64,000 nt of DNA, taken from contig NZ_FZOW01000023.1 in NCBI RefSeq assembly GCF_900188125.1, positions 1-64,000 on the forward strand, in the 5' to 3' direction. Under the pieces are notes generated by a model, which did no database searches, was not told where the DNA came from, and saw nothing but the letters and a program-made list of their open reading frames with translations. Below are positions 17,298 through 27,209 of this stretch, in pieces; the stretch's first letter is position 1, and each line of letters opens with the position of its first letter. This DNA is from Rhodococcoides kyotonense (GTDB lineage: Bacteria > Actinomycetota > Actinomycetes > Mycobacteriales > Mycobacteriaceae). A program made the translations under genes and the position numbers.

Positions 17298-18731
17298 TCA
17301 GAGCGGAATGTTCTTGTGGTTTCCGCGCAGAGCGGGTGCAGCGGCAAGGGCTCGAGCGACGATCGACCGCGTACGGGCGGGATCGATCACTTCGTCGACG
17401 ACGCCGATCGCGACAGCACGGTCGACACCACCGGCGATGGTCTCGTGCTCGACGGTCAGACGATCGTGCAGAGCCTCGCGCTCGGACTCGGGCGCGGCGG
17501 CCAACGCCTTCTTGTGCAAGATCCCCACTGCAGCTTTGGCGCCCATGACGGCGACCTCCGAACCCGGCCACGCGTAGACGGCCGTCGCACCGAGGGCTCT
17601 GGCGTTCATCGCGATGTACGCGCCGCCGTAGATCTTGCGCGTCACCAGAGTCACGCGCGGAACCTTGGCCTCCGCGAACGCGTGCAGCAACTTCGCGCCG
17701 CGACGCACGACGCCTTCCCACTCCATGCTGACACCGGGCAGATACCCCGGAACGTCGACGACGACGACGAGGGGAATGCCGAACGCGTCGCACAGACGCA
17801 CGAAGCGCGCTGCCTTCTCTGCACTCTCGGAGTTGAGGCAGCCGCCGAGTCGAATCGGATTGTTGGCGATGACGCCGACCGTGCGCCCCGACAGACGACC
17901 GAGCCCGACGACGATGCTGCGGGCCCACCCGCCCTGGAATTCTTCGAACGTGGACTCGCCTTCGACGTTGTCGAGAAGCTCGTCGATGATCGGGTGTACG
18001 TCGTACGCGCGACGATTCGACTCCGGCAGCAGTGCACGGAGATCGGTGTCACCGTGCTCGGCGGCGGCGATGTCGAACGTGCCCTGTTCGCTGAACATCG
18101 AGACGAGGCGTCGTGTGCGGGTCAGGGCGTCGAGTTCGTCGTCGGCGACGATGTGGCAGACGCCGGACTTCTTGTGGTGCGTGTCGGGTCCACCGAGCGA
18201 GGCCATGTCGACCTGCTCGCCGGTGACGCTGCGAACGACGTCGGGACCGGTGACGAACACGCGTCCCTCGGGAGCCATGATGACGACGTCGGTCAATGCG
18301 GGACCGTACGCGGCGCCACCGGCTGCGAAACCGAGAACGACGGAAATCTGCGGCACGAGGCCGGACGCTCGGACCATGGCCTCGAACACGAGGCCGACGG
18401 CGTGAAGTGCTTCGACACCCTCGGCGAGGCGGGCGCCACCGGAATGCCAGATTCCGACGATGGGCGCACCGCGATCGATCGCGGTGTCGATGGCGTCGAC
18501 GATGTGCGCACACCCGTCGACACCCATTGCGCCACCCATGACGGTGGCGTCGGAGCAGTAGGCGACGGTGTGCACACCGTCGATGTCGCCCGATGCGGCG
18601 AGGAGACCGGACTTGTCACGGTCGTGGAGAGGGACCATCGTCCCGGCGTCGAAGAGTTTTTCGAGACGTGCAACTGGATCACGAGGATCGGTCGAACTAC
18701 CGGATCGGGTGACGGGGGACAGAATGGTCAT
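17298..18731 (-). CDS. accD6: Acyl-CoA carboxylase beta subunit AccD6
   Basis: A 477-residue carboxyltransferase subunit. It has both crotonase-like halves (GCAHIVDAIDTAIDRGAPIVGIWHSGGARLAEG and VPGYLPGVSMEWEGVVRRGAKLLHAFAEA, YGGAYIAMNARALGA). With a biotinylated alpha subunit encoded elsewhere it makes malonyl-CoA for fatty-acid and mycolate synthesis. The identification as AccD6 rests on its place at the end of the fabD-acpM-kasA cluster. ATG 18731 has an AAGGAG site. A strong hairpin separates it from kasA, so its expression may be uncoupled. Confidence 0.9.
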   Translation of the reverse strand: MTILSPVTRSGSSTDPRDPVARLEKLFDAGTMVPLHDRDKSGLLAASGDIDGVHTVAYCSDATVMGGAMGVDGCAHIVDAIDTAIDRGAPIVGIWHSGGARLAEGVEALHAVGLVFEAMVRASGLVPQISVVLGFAAGGAAYGPALTDVVIMAPEGRVFVTGPDVVRSVTGEQVDMASLGGPDTHHKKSGVCHIVADDELDALTRTRRLVSMFSEQGTFDIAAAEHGDTDLRALLPESNRRAYDVHPIIDELLDNVEGESTFEEFQGGWARSIVVGLGRLSGRTVGVIANNPIRLGGCLNSESAEKAARFVRLCDAFGIPLVVVVDVPGYLPGVSMEWEGVVRRGAKLLHAFAEAKVPRVTLVTRKIYGGAYIAMNARALGATAVYAWPGSEVAVMGAKAAVGILHKKALAAAPESEREALHDRLTVEHETIAGGVDRAVAIGVVDEVIDPARTRSIVARALAAAPALRGNHKNIPL

Positions 18732-18766
18732 CGCGTTCTCCTTCTGCGTGCCCTGAGGGGGCGGTG

Positions 18767-18799
18767 CCCGAGCGGGGACCGAAGTGGTCCCCGCTCGGG
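18767..18799. terminator. Strong hairpin between kasA and accD6
   Basis: A 14-bp perfect stem (CCCGAGCGGGGACC / GGTCCCCGCTCGGG) with a 5-base loop. No U-tract is present on either side, so it could be an actinobacterial-type terminator, an attenuator or an mRNA-processing and stability element inside the operon. Confidence 0.7.
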
Positions 18800-18847
18800 T
18801 TCGAGTACCTGCTGAGCGAGATCGATCGAGCGGAAAGCCCTACCGGA

Positions 18848-20110
18848 TCACGCTCGACCGAAGGCGAGCGCGACGTTGTGCCCACCGAATCCGAACGAGT
18901 TGTTGATCGCGTAGTCGATCTCCGTCCTGCGGGCTTCGCCCTTGACGACATCGAGATCGATTGCGGGATCCTGATTCTCCAAATTCAGCGTGGGAGGGAT
19001 GATTCCCTCGCGCACTGACAACACCGTCAACACGGATTCGAGAGCGCCGACGGCGCCGATCGAGTGTCCGAGTGCCGACTTCGGTGCGTACACCGCTGCA
19101 TGATTTCCGACGGCCTTGTTGATCGCGAGTGCCTCGGCGGTGTCACCGATCGGTGTTGCCGTGGCATGCGCGTTCACATGCTTGATGTCGGACTTCTGCA
19201 GTCCTGCGTTCTCGATTGCCCTGGTCATGGCACGAGCCGCGCCGGTGCCTTCCGGATCGGGGGCCACGAGGTGGAACCCGTCCGAGGTGATACCGGCACC
19301 GAGCAGGCGAGCATGGATCGTCGCACCGCGAGCCTTTGCGTGCTCCTCGGTCTCGATGATCATGAGCGCGCCTGCCTCGCCGAACACGAAGCCGTCACGG
19401 TCCTTGTCGAACGGCCGCGACGCGCCCTTCGGGTCGTCGTTCCTGGTGCTCATCGCGCGCATCATCGAGAAGCTCGCGATCGGCACGGCGTCGATGTACC
19501 CCTCGACGCCACCGGTGACGACCATGTCGGCGTCGCCCATGACGATCATCCGCCACGCGTGAGCGATGCCCTCGGAACCCGAGGAACATGCCGACACCGG
19601 CGTGATGACGCCTGCCTGTGCCTTCAATTCCAGCCCGACGACCGCTGCCGGTCCGTTGGGCATGACCATCTGAACTGCGAGGGGCGACACCTTGCGGTAG
19701 CCGCCTGCCTTCATCTTGTCGTTGGCGTCGATCAGCGAATCTCCGCCACCGAGGCCGGTTCCGATCGACACTCCGAGACGAAGTGGGTCGACCTCGGGGC
19801 TACCGGCGTTCTTCCACACCTCACGACCGAGCACCGTGGACAACTGCTCCACGTAGCTCAGTCGCCGAGCCTCGACTCGGCTGAGGAGTGTGCCCGGGTT
19901 CACCGCGAGATGGCCGCCGATTCGAACGGGAAGGTCGAACTCCTTGACGAAGTCGTCCTCGAGCGTTGCGATCCCGCTCTCGCCGTTCAGCAGACCCTTC
20001 CACGTGGCATCGACATCGCCCGCGATGGACGTGGTCGCAGCGAGGCTGGTGACGACGACATTCGGGAAGCGCCCGTTGTTGGTGGATGGGTTGGTCACGG
20101 TCCGACTCAC
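18848..20110 (-). CDS. kasA: Beta-ketoacyl-ACP synthase KasA (FAS-II)
   Basis: A 420-residue condensing enzyme. The Cys-His-His active site is intact: Cys175 ([10 protein letters not shown]), His315 ([13 protein letters not shown]) and His349 with Lys344 ([13 protein letters not shown]). It elongates meromycolate-type acyl-ACPs with malonyl-ACP. Its GTG start overlaps the acpM stop (GTGA). M. tuberculosis has a kasB next; here only one condensing enzyme is present, so this gene could equally be called kasA/B. Confidence 0.93.
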   Translation of the reverse strand: MSRTVTNPSTNNGRFPNVVVTSLAATTSIAGDVDATWKGLLNGESGIATLEDDFVKEFDLPVRIGGHLAVNPGTLLSRVEARRLSYVEQLSTVLGREVWKNAGSPEVDPLRLGVSIGTGLGGGDSLIDANDKMKAGGYRKVSPLAVQMVMPNGPAAVVGLELKAQAGVITPVSACSSGSEGIAHAWRMIVMGDADMVVTGGVEGYIDAVPIASFSMMRAMSTRNDDPKGASRPFDKDRDGFVFGEAGALMIIETEEHAKARGATIHARLLGAGITSDGFHLVAPDPEGTGAARAMTRAIENAGLQKSDIKHVNAHATATPIGDTAEALAINKAVGNHAAVYAPKSALGHSIGAVGALESVLTVLSVREGIIPPTLNLENQDPAIDLDVVKGEARRTEIDYAINNSFGFGGHNVALAFGRA

Positions 20111-20409
20111 TCGCTCGCGGAGTCGTCGAGCTTGGCCTTGATTGCCTCAGCGGCTTCGGGGTTCTCCGCTTCGAGCTTCTGGATGTACGAGACGGCGTCG
20201 CCGACGGTACGCAGGCTGGCGAGATCCTCGTCCGGGATCTTGACGCCGTACTTGTCCTCGGTCTGGACTGCGATCTCGACCATGGACAGCGAGTCGATGT
20301 CGAGGTCGTCCACGAAGGACTTCTCGATGGTCACCTCGGAGGGCTCGATACCCGTGACCTCCTCGATGATCTCTGCAAGTCCGGCGATGAGGTCTTCCTG
20401 GCTGGCCAC
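20107..20409 (-). CDS. acpM: Acyl carrier protein AcpM
   Basis: About 100 residues from GTG 20409, which has GAAGGGAG just upstream; the frame is open for 17 codons more but without a ribosome site. The phosphopantetheine serine is Ser40 in [12 protein letters not shown]. The C-terminus is longer than E. coli ACP and acidic ([21 protein letters not shown]), as in mycobacterial AcpM, the FAS-II carrier. It overlaps kasA by four bases. Confidence 0.93.
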   Translation of the reverse strand: MASQEDLIAGLAEIIEEVTGIEPSEVTIEKSFVDDLDIDSLSMVEIAVQTEDKYGVKIPDEDLASLRTVGDAVSYIQKLEAENPEAAEAIKAKLDDSASE

Positions 20410-20552
20410 TGTTGTGGCTCCCTTCTTATCGGTGTCGATCTTTTTCGGGTGTCGGTGCATCGAGGTCGACGCACCGAAGCTTGTGTCGTCTCGTCGGAGG
20501 CGACGTGTGTCGTGCTCCCGTCACGCGTGCGCGACGGGACGTCGAGCGCCGG

Positions 20553-21461
20553 TCAGGCCAGTTCGGCGAGAGCGGCGATGTCCTCGGGGGTCTTGAGACC
20601 GAGGTTGGGAGTGCCCCGCATCTCGCGCTTGGCGATACCGACGAGCGTTCCGGCGGGCGGAAGCTCGACGACGGCGGACACGCTGTTCTCTTTCAGGGTC
20701 GCCGTGCACAGATCCCATCGCACGGGCTTGGTGACCTGAGCGGCGAGCTTGGCGAGCGCGTCCGCGCCGGACGTCACGGGCTTGCCGTCGGAATTCGACA
20801 GCAGCGACCGCGTCGGATCGGACGGGGTGACGGCTGCCGCTGCTGCCGCGACTGCGTCCTGCGCCGGTCCCATGAAGCGGGTGTGGAACGCCCCGGCGAC
20901 AGGAAGTGCACGGACGCGAGCCTTCTCGGGCGGGTTCGCGGCGAGCTCGGCCAGTGCCGTGTGCAACCCTGCTGCAACTATCTGGCCTGCAGCATTGATG
21001 TTGGCTGGTTCGAGACCGAGTTCGTCGAGACGGGCGAGAACAGCGGCCTCGTCGCCGCCGAGAACTGCGGACATTCCGGTGGGCTCCAGGGCGCACGCTT
21101 TGGCCATCTCGGCGCCACGGACGGCGGCGAGTGCGACGGCCTCGTCGGACGTGATGACGCCTGCCACCGCTGCGGCCGCGAGCTCACCGACCGAGTGACC
21201 TGCGACGATGACGTCCGCCGGAAGAATTCCGCGGCTGTCTGCCTCTTCGAATGCGAGGAGTGCGGCGGCGACGACGAGCGGCTGCGTGACCGAGGTATCG
21301 GTGATTTCCTCCGCAGTCGCGGTGGTTCCGAGGCGAGCCAGATCGAGTCCCGACGCCTTGGACCACAGAGCAATACGGTCGGCTGCTCCGGGGAGTTCGA
21401 GCCATGGCAGGAGCATGCCGGGTGTCTGAGAGCCCTGACCGGGCGCAAGCAACGCAATCAC
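20553..21461 (-). CDS. fabD: Malonyl-CoA:ACP transacylase FabD
   Basis: A 302-residue enzyme with the nucleophile Ser90 in AGHSVGELAAAA, the catalytic His193 (GAFHTRFM) and the oxyanion segment LAPGQGSQTPGM. It loads malonyl groups onto AcpM. It is the first gene of the FAS-II run, with 143 bp to acpM. A partial palindrome with TTTTGT/ACAAAT ends lies in the 128-bp upstream gap, where the MabR regulator acts in mycobacteria. Confidence 0.93.
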   Translation of the reverse strand: MIALLAPGQGSQTPGMLLPWLELPGAADRIALWSKASGLDLARLGTTATAEEITDTSVTQPLVVAAALLAFEEADSRGILPADVIVAGHSVGELAAAAVAGVITSDEAVALAAVRGAEMAKACALEPTGMSAVLGGDEAAVLARLDELGLEPANINAAGQIVAAGLHTALAELAANPPEKARVRALPVAGAFHTRFMGPAQDAVAAAAAAVTPSDPTRSLLSNSDGKPVTSGADALAKLAAQVTKPVRWDLCTATLKENSVSAVVELPPAGTLVGIAKREMRGTPNLGLKTPEDIAALAELA

Positions 21462-21526
21462 ATCGTCAAGGGAACACCGTAGCTACCCGTTTGGCCGATG
21501 TCGCTCCCGATGAACCTTCGGCACCC

Positions 21527-21548
21527 ATTTTGTGGGGACCCAACAAAT
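21527..21548. promoter_or_regulatory. Candidate MabR operator upstream of fabD
   Basis: An imperfect 22-bp inverted repeat: ATTTTGTGGGG followed by ACCCAACAAAT. It sits 66 bp before the fabD start. It is proposed because Rv2242 (MabR) is reported to bind an inverted repeat in the fabD promoter; the match to that exact site is not checked here. Confidence 0.45.
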
Positions 21549-21589
21549 CGGCACGTGGCTCGGTCGCATCGCCGCAACCCGCTTCGGCG

Positions 21590-22921
21590 TTACGTCACCA
21601 CTTCACCAAATGTTACGTGTGTGATCTGTGGGGCAGGATATTGCGGTTCGTGATGCATTCGGGCTAGTCGACCCACCGTTGCGGCAACTCGCAATACATA
21701 TGCATCACGCGATTGTGTGGGATCTCGGCCTGTGACTTCCGCTATACGCTTCAAGCGATACCGGACAGTATTTGGATGAACAAACAGCTGACGAGCACAA
21801 GTCTCGACGGCCCCTCCACAGTCGAGGTACGCGTCGAGAGTGTCCGCCAATCCCGATCCGGCCGCCGACAGCGGCTGCACCACCTGGTCGTTCAGAGCGG
21901 CGATGGCGGCCCCGTCGCCGAGGAGTGCGCGTTCGGGCAGCAACTCTCCGGCATGCACCGGTCTCGGCGCCCCACGCCACCCGGCAACGGCTTGCATTCC
22001 CGCAAAAGCCTCCACCGCGCTCGAGTGCGCAGCGCCGAGGGTTCGCGTCGTCGGGCCGATGACGACCGGCCCCTCCGAGAAGTTCTCGAGCATGTCGGAC
22101 AAGAACGCTCCGTTGGTCGGGCTGTCCATCAACTCACCACTGACGACCATGACGAGCCGAGTGCCCTGCACGACGGCCAACGCCGCGCGGTTGTGCTTCT
22201 GCGCGACGGCGTGGACGGTGCCCACCACGGACACGCCCTCGTTCTCCGGCGGTGTGCCGACGAGCACCGTGGCCGGTGCAGTCGCATCCCAGTTCAATGT
22301 CGCGGCGCGCGAGAGCATGTCCGATCCGGTGTCACCCCGGACGACGGCGTCGACGACCAACGCCTCGAGCCGTGTGTCCCAGGCGCCGCGGGACTCCGCG
22401 GCACTCGCGTACACCGACGCGGCCGCGAACCCGAGTTCGCGCCCGTACCGCAGGACCGCTTCGGTCAGCGCAACGAGCTGCTGATCATTGCGTGCCAGAG
22501 CGGGAAGCCACTGCTCGAAGAACTCCATCGCCACGCGAACCATGTCGACGGTCTGACGCAGCGTCAGCCGCCTCGCGAGATCCTGCGGAATCACCTGGAA
22601 CGCGTCGAGACTGAATCTGATGTCGCTCTGCGGGTTCTTCAGCCACTCCAGAAAATTGTCGACAGCTGTCTGGATCAGCAGTTGGACGCTCGCACGTTGG
22701 GCCGCGTCGAGGCCTCCGAAGAACGGAAGTTGGTCCTGCATCGTCGTGACGGCCTCGGTGGACAGGCGCCCCGAAAACTGTTTCACGCGCCGAAGCAACG
22801 CGTCGGGAAGCGGGTCGCGCTTGTGCCTCGACGGCGCAAGCGCCTTGACCGACAGATGTACCTCGTTGTCGGTGATGAACCCGTCGGTCTCGACTGGGTG
22901 TGGGTCTTCGTTGTCGACCAT
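21590..22921 (-). CDS. mabR: PucR-type regulator of FAS-II genes (MabR-like)
   Basis: A 443-residue protein with a C-terminal PucR helix-turn-helix (TLDAYLDCGGAVETCARQLFVHPNTVRYRLKRIAEVTGRDP), a preceding GGDEF-like degenerate domain, and an N-terminal helical domain. Its position between aceE and fabD is that of Rv2242, called MabR, a regulator of mycolate elongation genes. Its ATG lies only 12 bases after a 20-bp hairpin with a T-tract, so readthrough or attenuation may control it. The symbol rests on synteny. Confidence 0.83.
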   Translation of the reverse strand: MVDNEDPHPVETDGFITDNEVHLSVKALAPSRHKRDPLPDALLRRVKQFSGRLSTEAVTTMQDQLPFFGGLDAAQRASVQLLIQTAVDNFLEWLKNPQSDIRFSLDAFQVIPQDLARRLTLRQTVDMVRVAMEFFEQWLPALARNDQQLVALTEAVLRYGRELGFAAASVYASAAESRGAWDTRLEALVVDAVVRGDTGSDMLSRAATLNWDATAPATVLVGTPPENEGVSVVGTVHAVAQKHNRAALAVVQGTRLVMVVSGELMDSPTNGAFLSDMLENFSEGPVVIGPTTRTLGAAHSSAVEAFAGMQAVAGWRGAPRPVHAGELLPERALLGDGAAIAALNDQVVQPLSAAGSGLADTLDAYLDCGGAVETCARQLFVHPNTVRYRLKRIAEVTGRDPTQSRDAYVLRVAATVGRLARMHHEPQYPAPQITHVTFGEVVT

Positions 22922-22933
22922 GAGAAAAACCTA

Positions 22934-22979
22934 CGCCCGCCCACCCGTGTCCGATGACGCGGACACGGGTGGGCGGGCG
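22934..22979 (-). terminator. Intrinsic terminator/attenuator between aceE and mabR
   Basis: A perfect 20-bp stem with 6-base loop. Read on the minus strand it follows the aceE stop by 16 bases and is itself followed by TAGGTTTTTCTC and then the mabR ATG. This has all the parts of a rho-independent terminator. Confidence 0.88.
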
Positions 22980-22995
22980 GTGGACATACGACGTG

Positions 22996-25827
22996 CTACG
23001 CGGAACCGGTGTCGGCGTAGGACGTCTCCGCGGCGTGGACGTCGTCGATGCGGTACTTGGCCGCTGCGTCGACGGCCTTCGACTTGTCGATTTCTCCGGA
23101 GTCGCCGAGGGCGGTGAGTACGGCGACGACGATGGATTCGGCGTCGACGTTGAATACTCGGCGGGCGGCGGGGCGGGTGTCGGAGAATCCGAATCCGTCG
23201 GTGCCGAGGGTGACGTAGTCACCGGGGACCCATTGCCGGATCTGGTCGGGGACCGCGCGCATCCAATCCGAAGCCGCGACGACGGGACCAGCCGCGTCGG
23301 CCAGGGCCTGCGTCACGAACGGGACCCGCTTCTCGGCGCCGGGGTTGCGCAGTGCCTCCTGCTCGGCTTCGACGCCGTCGCGACGCAGTTCACCCCACGA
23401 GGTGACCGACCAGACACCGGAGCGGACACCCCACTCCTGGTCGAGGAGTTCACGGGCCTTGCGGGCCGCGACGAGGCCGACACCGGAGGCCAGGATCTGC
23501 GCTTCGGGACCCTCACCGTCCTGCGGGGCCTCGAAGCGGTAGATGCCCTTGAGGAGGGCGTCGACGTCGAGGTCCTCGGGCTGCGCCGGCTGCTGGTAGG
23601 GCTCGTTGTAGAGGGTGATGTAGTAGAAGATGTTCTCCCCACCGAAGCCGTCCACTCCGTCGGTGCCGCCGTACATGCGCCGGAGTCCGTCTTTGACGAT
23701 GTGTGCGATCTCGTACGAGAACGCCGGGTCGTACGCGACAGCGGCGGGGTTGGTCGACGCCAGCAGCAGCGAGTGGCCGTCGGCGTGCTGGAGGCCTTCT
23801 CCGGTGAGGGTGGTGCGGCCGGCGGTGGCGCCGAGGACGAAACCGCGGGCCATTTGGTCGGCTGCGGCCCACAGGCCGTCTCCGGTGCGTTGGAAGCCGA
23901 ACATCGAGTAGAAGATGTACAGCGGAATCATCGGCTCGCCGTGGGTGGCGTAGGACGTGCCTACGGCGGTGAACGAGGAGGTGGAGCCTGCCTCGTTGAT
24001 GCCTTCGTGCAGGATCTGCCCGGTCGAGTTCTCCTTGTAGGCGAGCATCAACTCCGAGTCGACGGAGGTGTAGAGCTGGCCGTTGCGGTTGTAGATCTTC
24101 AGCGACGGGAACCACGAGTCCATACCGAACGTGCGGGCTTCGTCGGGGATGATCGGCACGATCCGGTGCCCGATTTCCTTGTCGCGCAGCAGCTCTTTCA
24201 TGACGCGCACGAGGGCCATGGTGGTGGCGACCTCCTGCTTGCCCGAGCCTTTGAGCAGCGTCTTGTAGGTGTCGTCGCCCGGCTGCGGCAGCGGGGCCGG
24301 GCTGGTGCGACGCTCGGGGACGAACCCACCGAGGTTCTTGCGCCGGTCGAGCATGTACCGGATCTCCGGCGCGTCGGGGCCGGGGTGGTAGTAGGGGGGC
24401 AGGTACGGGTCTTTTTCGAGCTCTTCGTCGGAGATCGGGATGTGCTGCAGGTCCCGGAACTTCTTCAGGTCGTCGAGGGTCAGCTTCTTCATCTGGTGGG
24501 TCGCGTTGCGGCCCTCGAAGCTCTTGCCGAGGGTGTAGCCCTTGATGGTGTGGGCGAGGATGACCGTCGGCTGACCCTTGTGGGCCATCGCAGCGGCGTA
24601 GGCGGCGTGGACCTTGCGGTAGTCGTGGCCACCGCGCTTGAGATTCCAGATCTCGTCGTCGGACAGGTCTGCGACGAGTTCCTTCGTGCGGGGGTCGCGG
24701 CCGAAGAAGTGATCGCGGACGTAGCCGCCGTCGTTGGCCTTGTAGGTCTGGAAGTCACCGTCAGGGGTGACGTTCATGAGGTTGACCAGCGCGCCGTCCT
24801 TGTCGGCGTGCAGCAGCGAGTCCCACTCGCGTCCCCAGACGACTTTGATGACGTTCCAGCCGGCGCCGCGGAAGAACGACTCGAGCTCCTGGATGATCTT
24901 GCCGTTACCGCGGACGGGGCCGTCGAGGCGTTGGAGGTTGCAGTTGACGACGAAGGTCAGGTTGTCGAGGCCTTCGGTGGCGGCGACGTGCGCCAGGCCG
25001 CGGGATTCGGGTTCGTCCATCTCGCCGTCGCCGAGGAATGCCCAGACATGCTGGTCGGCGGTGTCCTTGATGCCGCGGTCGTGCAGGTAGTGGTTGAAAC
25101 GAGCCTGGTAGATGGCGTTCATCGGGCCCAGGCCCATCGACACCGTCGGGAATTCCCAGAAATCCTGCATCAGGCGTGGGTGCGGGTAGGAGGGGATGCC
25201 GCCGCCGGAATCGCTGTGGCTGTACTCCTGACGGAATCCGTCCATGCGTTCGGCGGGGATGCGGCCTTCGAGGAAGGCGCGGGCGTAGATGCCGGGGGAG
25301 GCGTGGCCCTGGATGAAGATCTGGTCGCCGCCGCCGGGGTGGTCCTTGCCGCGGAAGAAGTGGTTGAAGCCGACTTCGTAGAGGGCGGCGGAGGAGGCGT
25401 AGGTGGAGATGTGGCCGCCGACGCCGACGCCGGGGCGTTGCGCCCGGTGGACCATGATGGCGGCGTTCCAGCGGATCCAGGCGCGGTAGCGACGCTCGAC
25501 TTCTTCGTCACCGGGGAACCAGGGCTCGTTTTCGGTGGGGATGGTGTTGACGTAGTCCGTCGATGTCAAGGACGGGAGCGCGACGCGGCGCTCGCCGGCG
25601 CGTTCGAGCAGCCGGAGCATCAGGTACCGGGCGCGGGCCGGGCCGGAGCGTTCGAGCAAGCCGTCGAAGGACTCGATCCACTCGTCGGTCTCACTACTGT
25701 CGATATCGGGCAGGTACGACGCAACACCCTCACGGATGACGCGGACTCTGCCGTCCGAGCCGGTGGGCCCGCTTGTCTTGCCGGCAGCGTGTGTGGTCTG
25801 CCGTTCGTCCTTGTTCAGCTCGGACAA
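22996..25827 (-). CDS. aceE: Pyruvate dehydrogenase E1 component, homodimeric (AceE)
   Basis: A 943-residue thiamine-diphosphate enzyme of the fused E1 type. The ThDP motif [17 protein letters not shown] is followed by [35 protein letters not shown] lies near residue 140 and the C-terminal domain is complete. It decarboxylates pyruvate and transfers acetyl to E2, feeding the neighbouring fatty-acid genes. The start is TTG with GAGGAG eight bases upstream. A 7-bp hairpin (CGGTCGC/GCGACCG, 25849-25870) lies in its leader. Confidence 0.95.
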   Translation of the reverse strand: MSELNKDERQTTHAAGKTSGPTGSDGRVRVIREGVASYLPDIDSSETDEWIESFDGLLERSGPARARYLMLRLLERAGERRVALPSLTSTDYVNTIPTENEPWFPGDEEVERRYRAWIRWNAAIMVHRAQRPGVGVGGHISTYASSAALYEVGFNHFFRGKDHPGGGDQIFIQGHASPGIYARAFLEGRIPAERMDGFRQEYSHSDSGGGIPSYPHPRLMQDFWEFPTVSMGLGPMNAIYQARFNHYLHDRGIKDTADQHVWAFLGDGEMDEPESRGLAHVAATEGLDNLTFVVNCNLQRLDGPVRGNGKIIQELESFFRGAGWNVIKVVWGREWDSLLHADKDGALVNLMNVTPDGDFQTYKANDGGYVRDHFFGRDPRTKELVADLSDDEIWNLKRGGHDYRKVHAAYAAAMAHKGQPTVILAHTIKGYTLGKSFEGRNATHQMKKLTLDDLKKFRDLQHIPISDEELEKDPYLPPYYHPGPDAPEIRYMLDRRKNLGGFVPERRTSPAPLPQPGDDTYKTLLKGSGKQEVATTMALVRVMKELLRDKEIGHRIVPIIPDEARTFGMDSWFPSLKIYNRNGQLYTSVDSELMLAYKENSTGQILHEGINEAGSTSSFTAVGTSYATHGEPMIPLYIFYSMFGFQRTGDGLWAAADQMARGFVLGATAGRTTLTGEGLQHADGHSLLLASTNPAAVAYDPAFSYEIAHIVKDGLRRMYGGTDGVDGFGGENIFYYITLYNEPYQQPAQPEDLDVDALLKGIYRFEAPQDGEGPEAQILASGVGLVAARKARELLDQEWGVRSGVWSVTSWGELRRDGVEAEQEALRNPGAEKRVPFVTQALADAAGPVVAASDWMRAVPDQIRQWVPGDYVTLGTDGFGFSDTRPAARRVFNVDAESIVVAVLTALGDSGEIDKSKAVDAAAKYRIDDVHAAETSYADTGSA

Positions 25828-26085
25828 CGTGTGTACTCCTCAGTGTGGCGGTCGCTCGGTGCGGCGACCGTTCCCTGTATCTCGCACTCTGTGACGGCGA
25901 GACACGTTCATCATTTCCGGTGATCCGTATCAATCCTCCTACACATCTTTCCCGGAGGTAGTACGGAGTCCCCTTACCCACGAGTAGAAATTTATGTACG
26001 CAATTTCGGCGCGGTCGGCTTGCGGATGCGGCGAAAACCCTGTTCGCTTGCACTACTTCACCCACTATGCAAGGAGGTCACCACC

Positions 26086-26508
26086 GTGGTCGCCGCGGCG
26101 GACGCTCAGAACTACGCTCAGAAGCTTGGAATCACCCGCGACTTGGTCGTTCAGGAACTGGGCTGGGACGAGGACACAGACGACGATCTGCGTGCGGATG
26201 TCGAGGAGATCATCGGTGGTGAAACCCTCGACGAGGACTCGGACGAGGTGATCGACGTTGTGCTGCTGTGGTGGCGCGACGGCGACGGTGATCTCGTCGA
26301 TGCACTGATGGATGCGATCGGCCCCCTGTCGGACGACGGGTTCGTCTGGGTCCTCAGCCCCAAGACCGGACTCCCAGGTCACGTCGAACCCAGCGAAATC
26401 GCCGAGTCCGCACCGACCGCAGGTCTGACACAGACCTCTGCAGCGAACTTGGGGGACTGGATCGGCAGTCGGCTCGTGCAGCCCAAGACTCGTGGCAGCA
26501 AGCGGTAG
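26086..26508 (+). CDS. DUF3052 family protein
   Basis: About 140 residues from GTG 26086, placed by the perfect AAGGAGG site eight bases upstream. The acidic N-terminal half (YAQKLGITRDLVVQELGWDEDTDDDL) and WVLSPKTGLPGHVEPSEIAESAPTAGL segment are characteristic of the conserved actinobacterial family that includes Rv2239c. Function unknown; always next to aceE and ahpE in mycolic-acid bacteria, and divergent from aceE here. Confidence 0.88.
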   Translation: MVAAADAQNYAQKLGITRDLVVQELGWDEDTDDDLRADVEEIIGGETLDEDSDEVIDVVLLWWRDGDGDLVDALMDAIGPLSDDGFVWVLSPKTGLPGHVEPSEIAESAPTAGLTQTSAANLGDWIGSRLVQPKTRGSKR

Positions 26509-26535
26509 ACACTTTCGGAACAGGACACACATCTG

Positions 26536-26994
26536 ATGCCACTCGAGGTGGGCGCGCAGGCGCCTGACTTCACTCTCAAGGACCAGAACAACCAGGAAGT
26601 GTCACTGGCGTCGTACCGCGGCGTCAAGAACGTACTCCTGGTGTTCTATCCGCTCGCGTTCACCGGCACCTGCCAGGGTGAGTTGTGCAAGGTGCGCGAC
26701 GAGTTGCCCAAGTACGAGAACGACGACACCGCAGTTCTCGCGGTGTCGGTGGGACCGCCACCGACGCACAAGATCTGGGCAGCCGAGCAGGGATACACCT
26801 TCCCTCTCCTGTCCGATTTCTGGCCTCACGGTGCAGTGGCCCAGGCGTACGGCGTCTTCAACGACAACGCAGGCTTCGCGAACCGAGGCACGTTCGTCAT
26901 CGACAAGGACGGCATCATCCGCTTCGCCGAGATGAAGCAGCCCGGCGAAGCGCGCGATCAAACCCTGTGGGACGACGCGCTGTCCAGCGTCTGA
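26536..26994 (+). CDS. ahpE: AhpE-type peroxiredoxin
   Basis: A 152-residue thioredoxin-fold peroxidase. The peroxidatic Cys46 lies in FTGTCQGELC; the segment VSVGPPPTHKIWAAEQGYTFPLLSDFWPHGAV is nearly that of mycobacterial AhpE. A second cysteine, Cys51, is present where M. tuberculosis AhpE has Asp, making a CX4C pair like 2-Cys Bcp enzymes. It reduces hydroperoxides and peroxynitrite in the cytoplasm. It follows DUF3052 by 27 bp in one operon. Confidence 0.92.
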   Translation: MPLEVGAQAPDFTLKDQNNQEVSLASYRGVKNVLLVFYPLAFTGTCQGELCKVRDELPKYENDDTAVLAVSVGPPPTHKIWAAEQGYTFPLLSDFWPHGAVAQAYGVFNDNAGFANRGTFVIDKDGIIRFAEMKQPGEARDQTLWDDALSSV

Positions 26995-27044
26995 CCAGCG
27001 GAATTGTAGATATCGGCATGACGCGCTAAGTTTTTCGGTGCGTA

Positions 27045-27064
27045 CCGGCGGCTTCGGCCGCCGG
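27045..27064 (+). terminator. Hairpin CCGGCGGC-TTCG-GCCGCCGG
   Basis: An 8-bp stem with a stable UUCG tetraloop after ahpE and six bases before the tRNA-Val gene. No U-tract follows. Confidence 0.7.
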
Positions 27065-27070
27065 ATGCTC

Positions 27071-27142
27071 GGGCGTATAGCTCAGCGGTAGAGCTCTGGT
27101 TTTACACACCAGCGGTCGGGGGTTCGAACCCCTCTGCGCCCA
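27071..27142 (+). tRNA. tRNA-Val (UAC anticodon); probable attachment site of the prophage
   Basis: A complete cloverleaf: acceptor GGGCGTA/TGCGCCC, D arm GCTC/GAGC, anticodon arm CTGGT-TTTACAC-ACCAG (anticodon TAC), T arm GGGGG/CCCTC with TTCGAAC, discriminator A. CCA is not encoded. The integrase pseudogene begins only a few hundred bases past its 3' end and points toward it, the normal arrangement for tRNA-integrating elements. Confidence 0.95.
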
Positions 27143-27209
27143 CCCTGGTCAAAGGGGTTATTGACGCTGTTTTGACCCGATTGAGAGCGATTTTTCATCA
27201 CGCTTGGTC

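Noticed and set aside
22954-25923. A 989-codon open frame on the plus strand
   Set aside because: It is exactly antisense to aceE, whose protein is unmistakable; long antisense frames are expected at this GC content.
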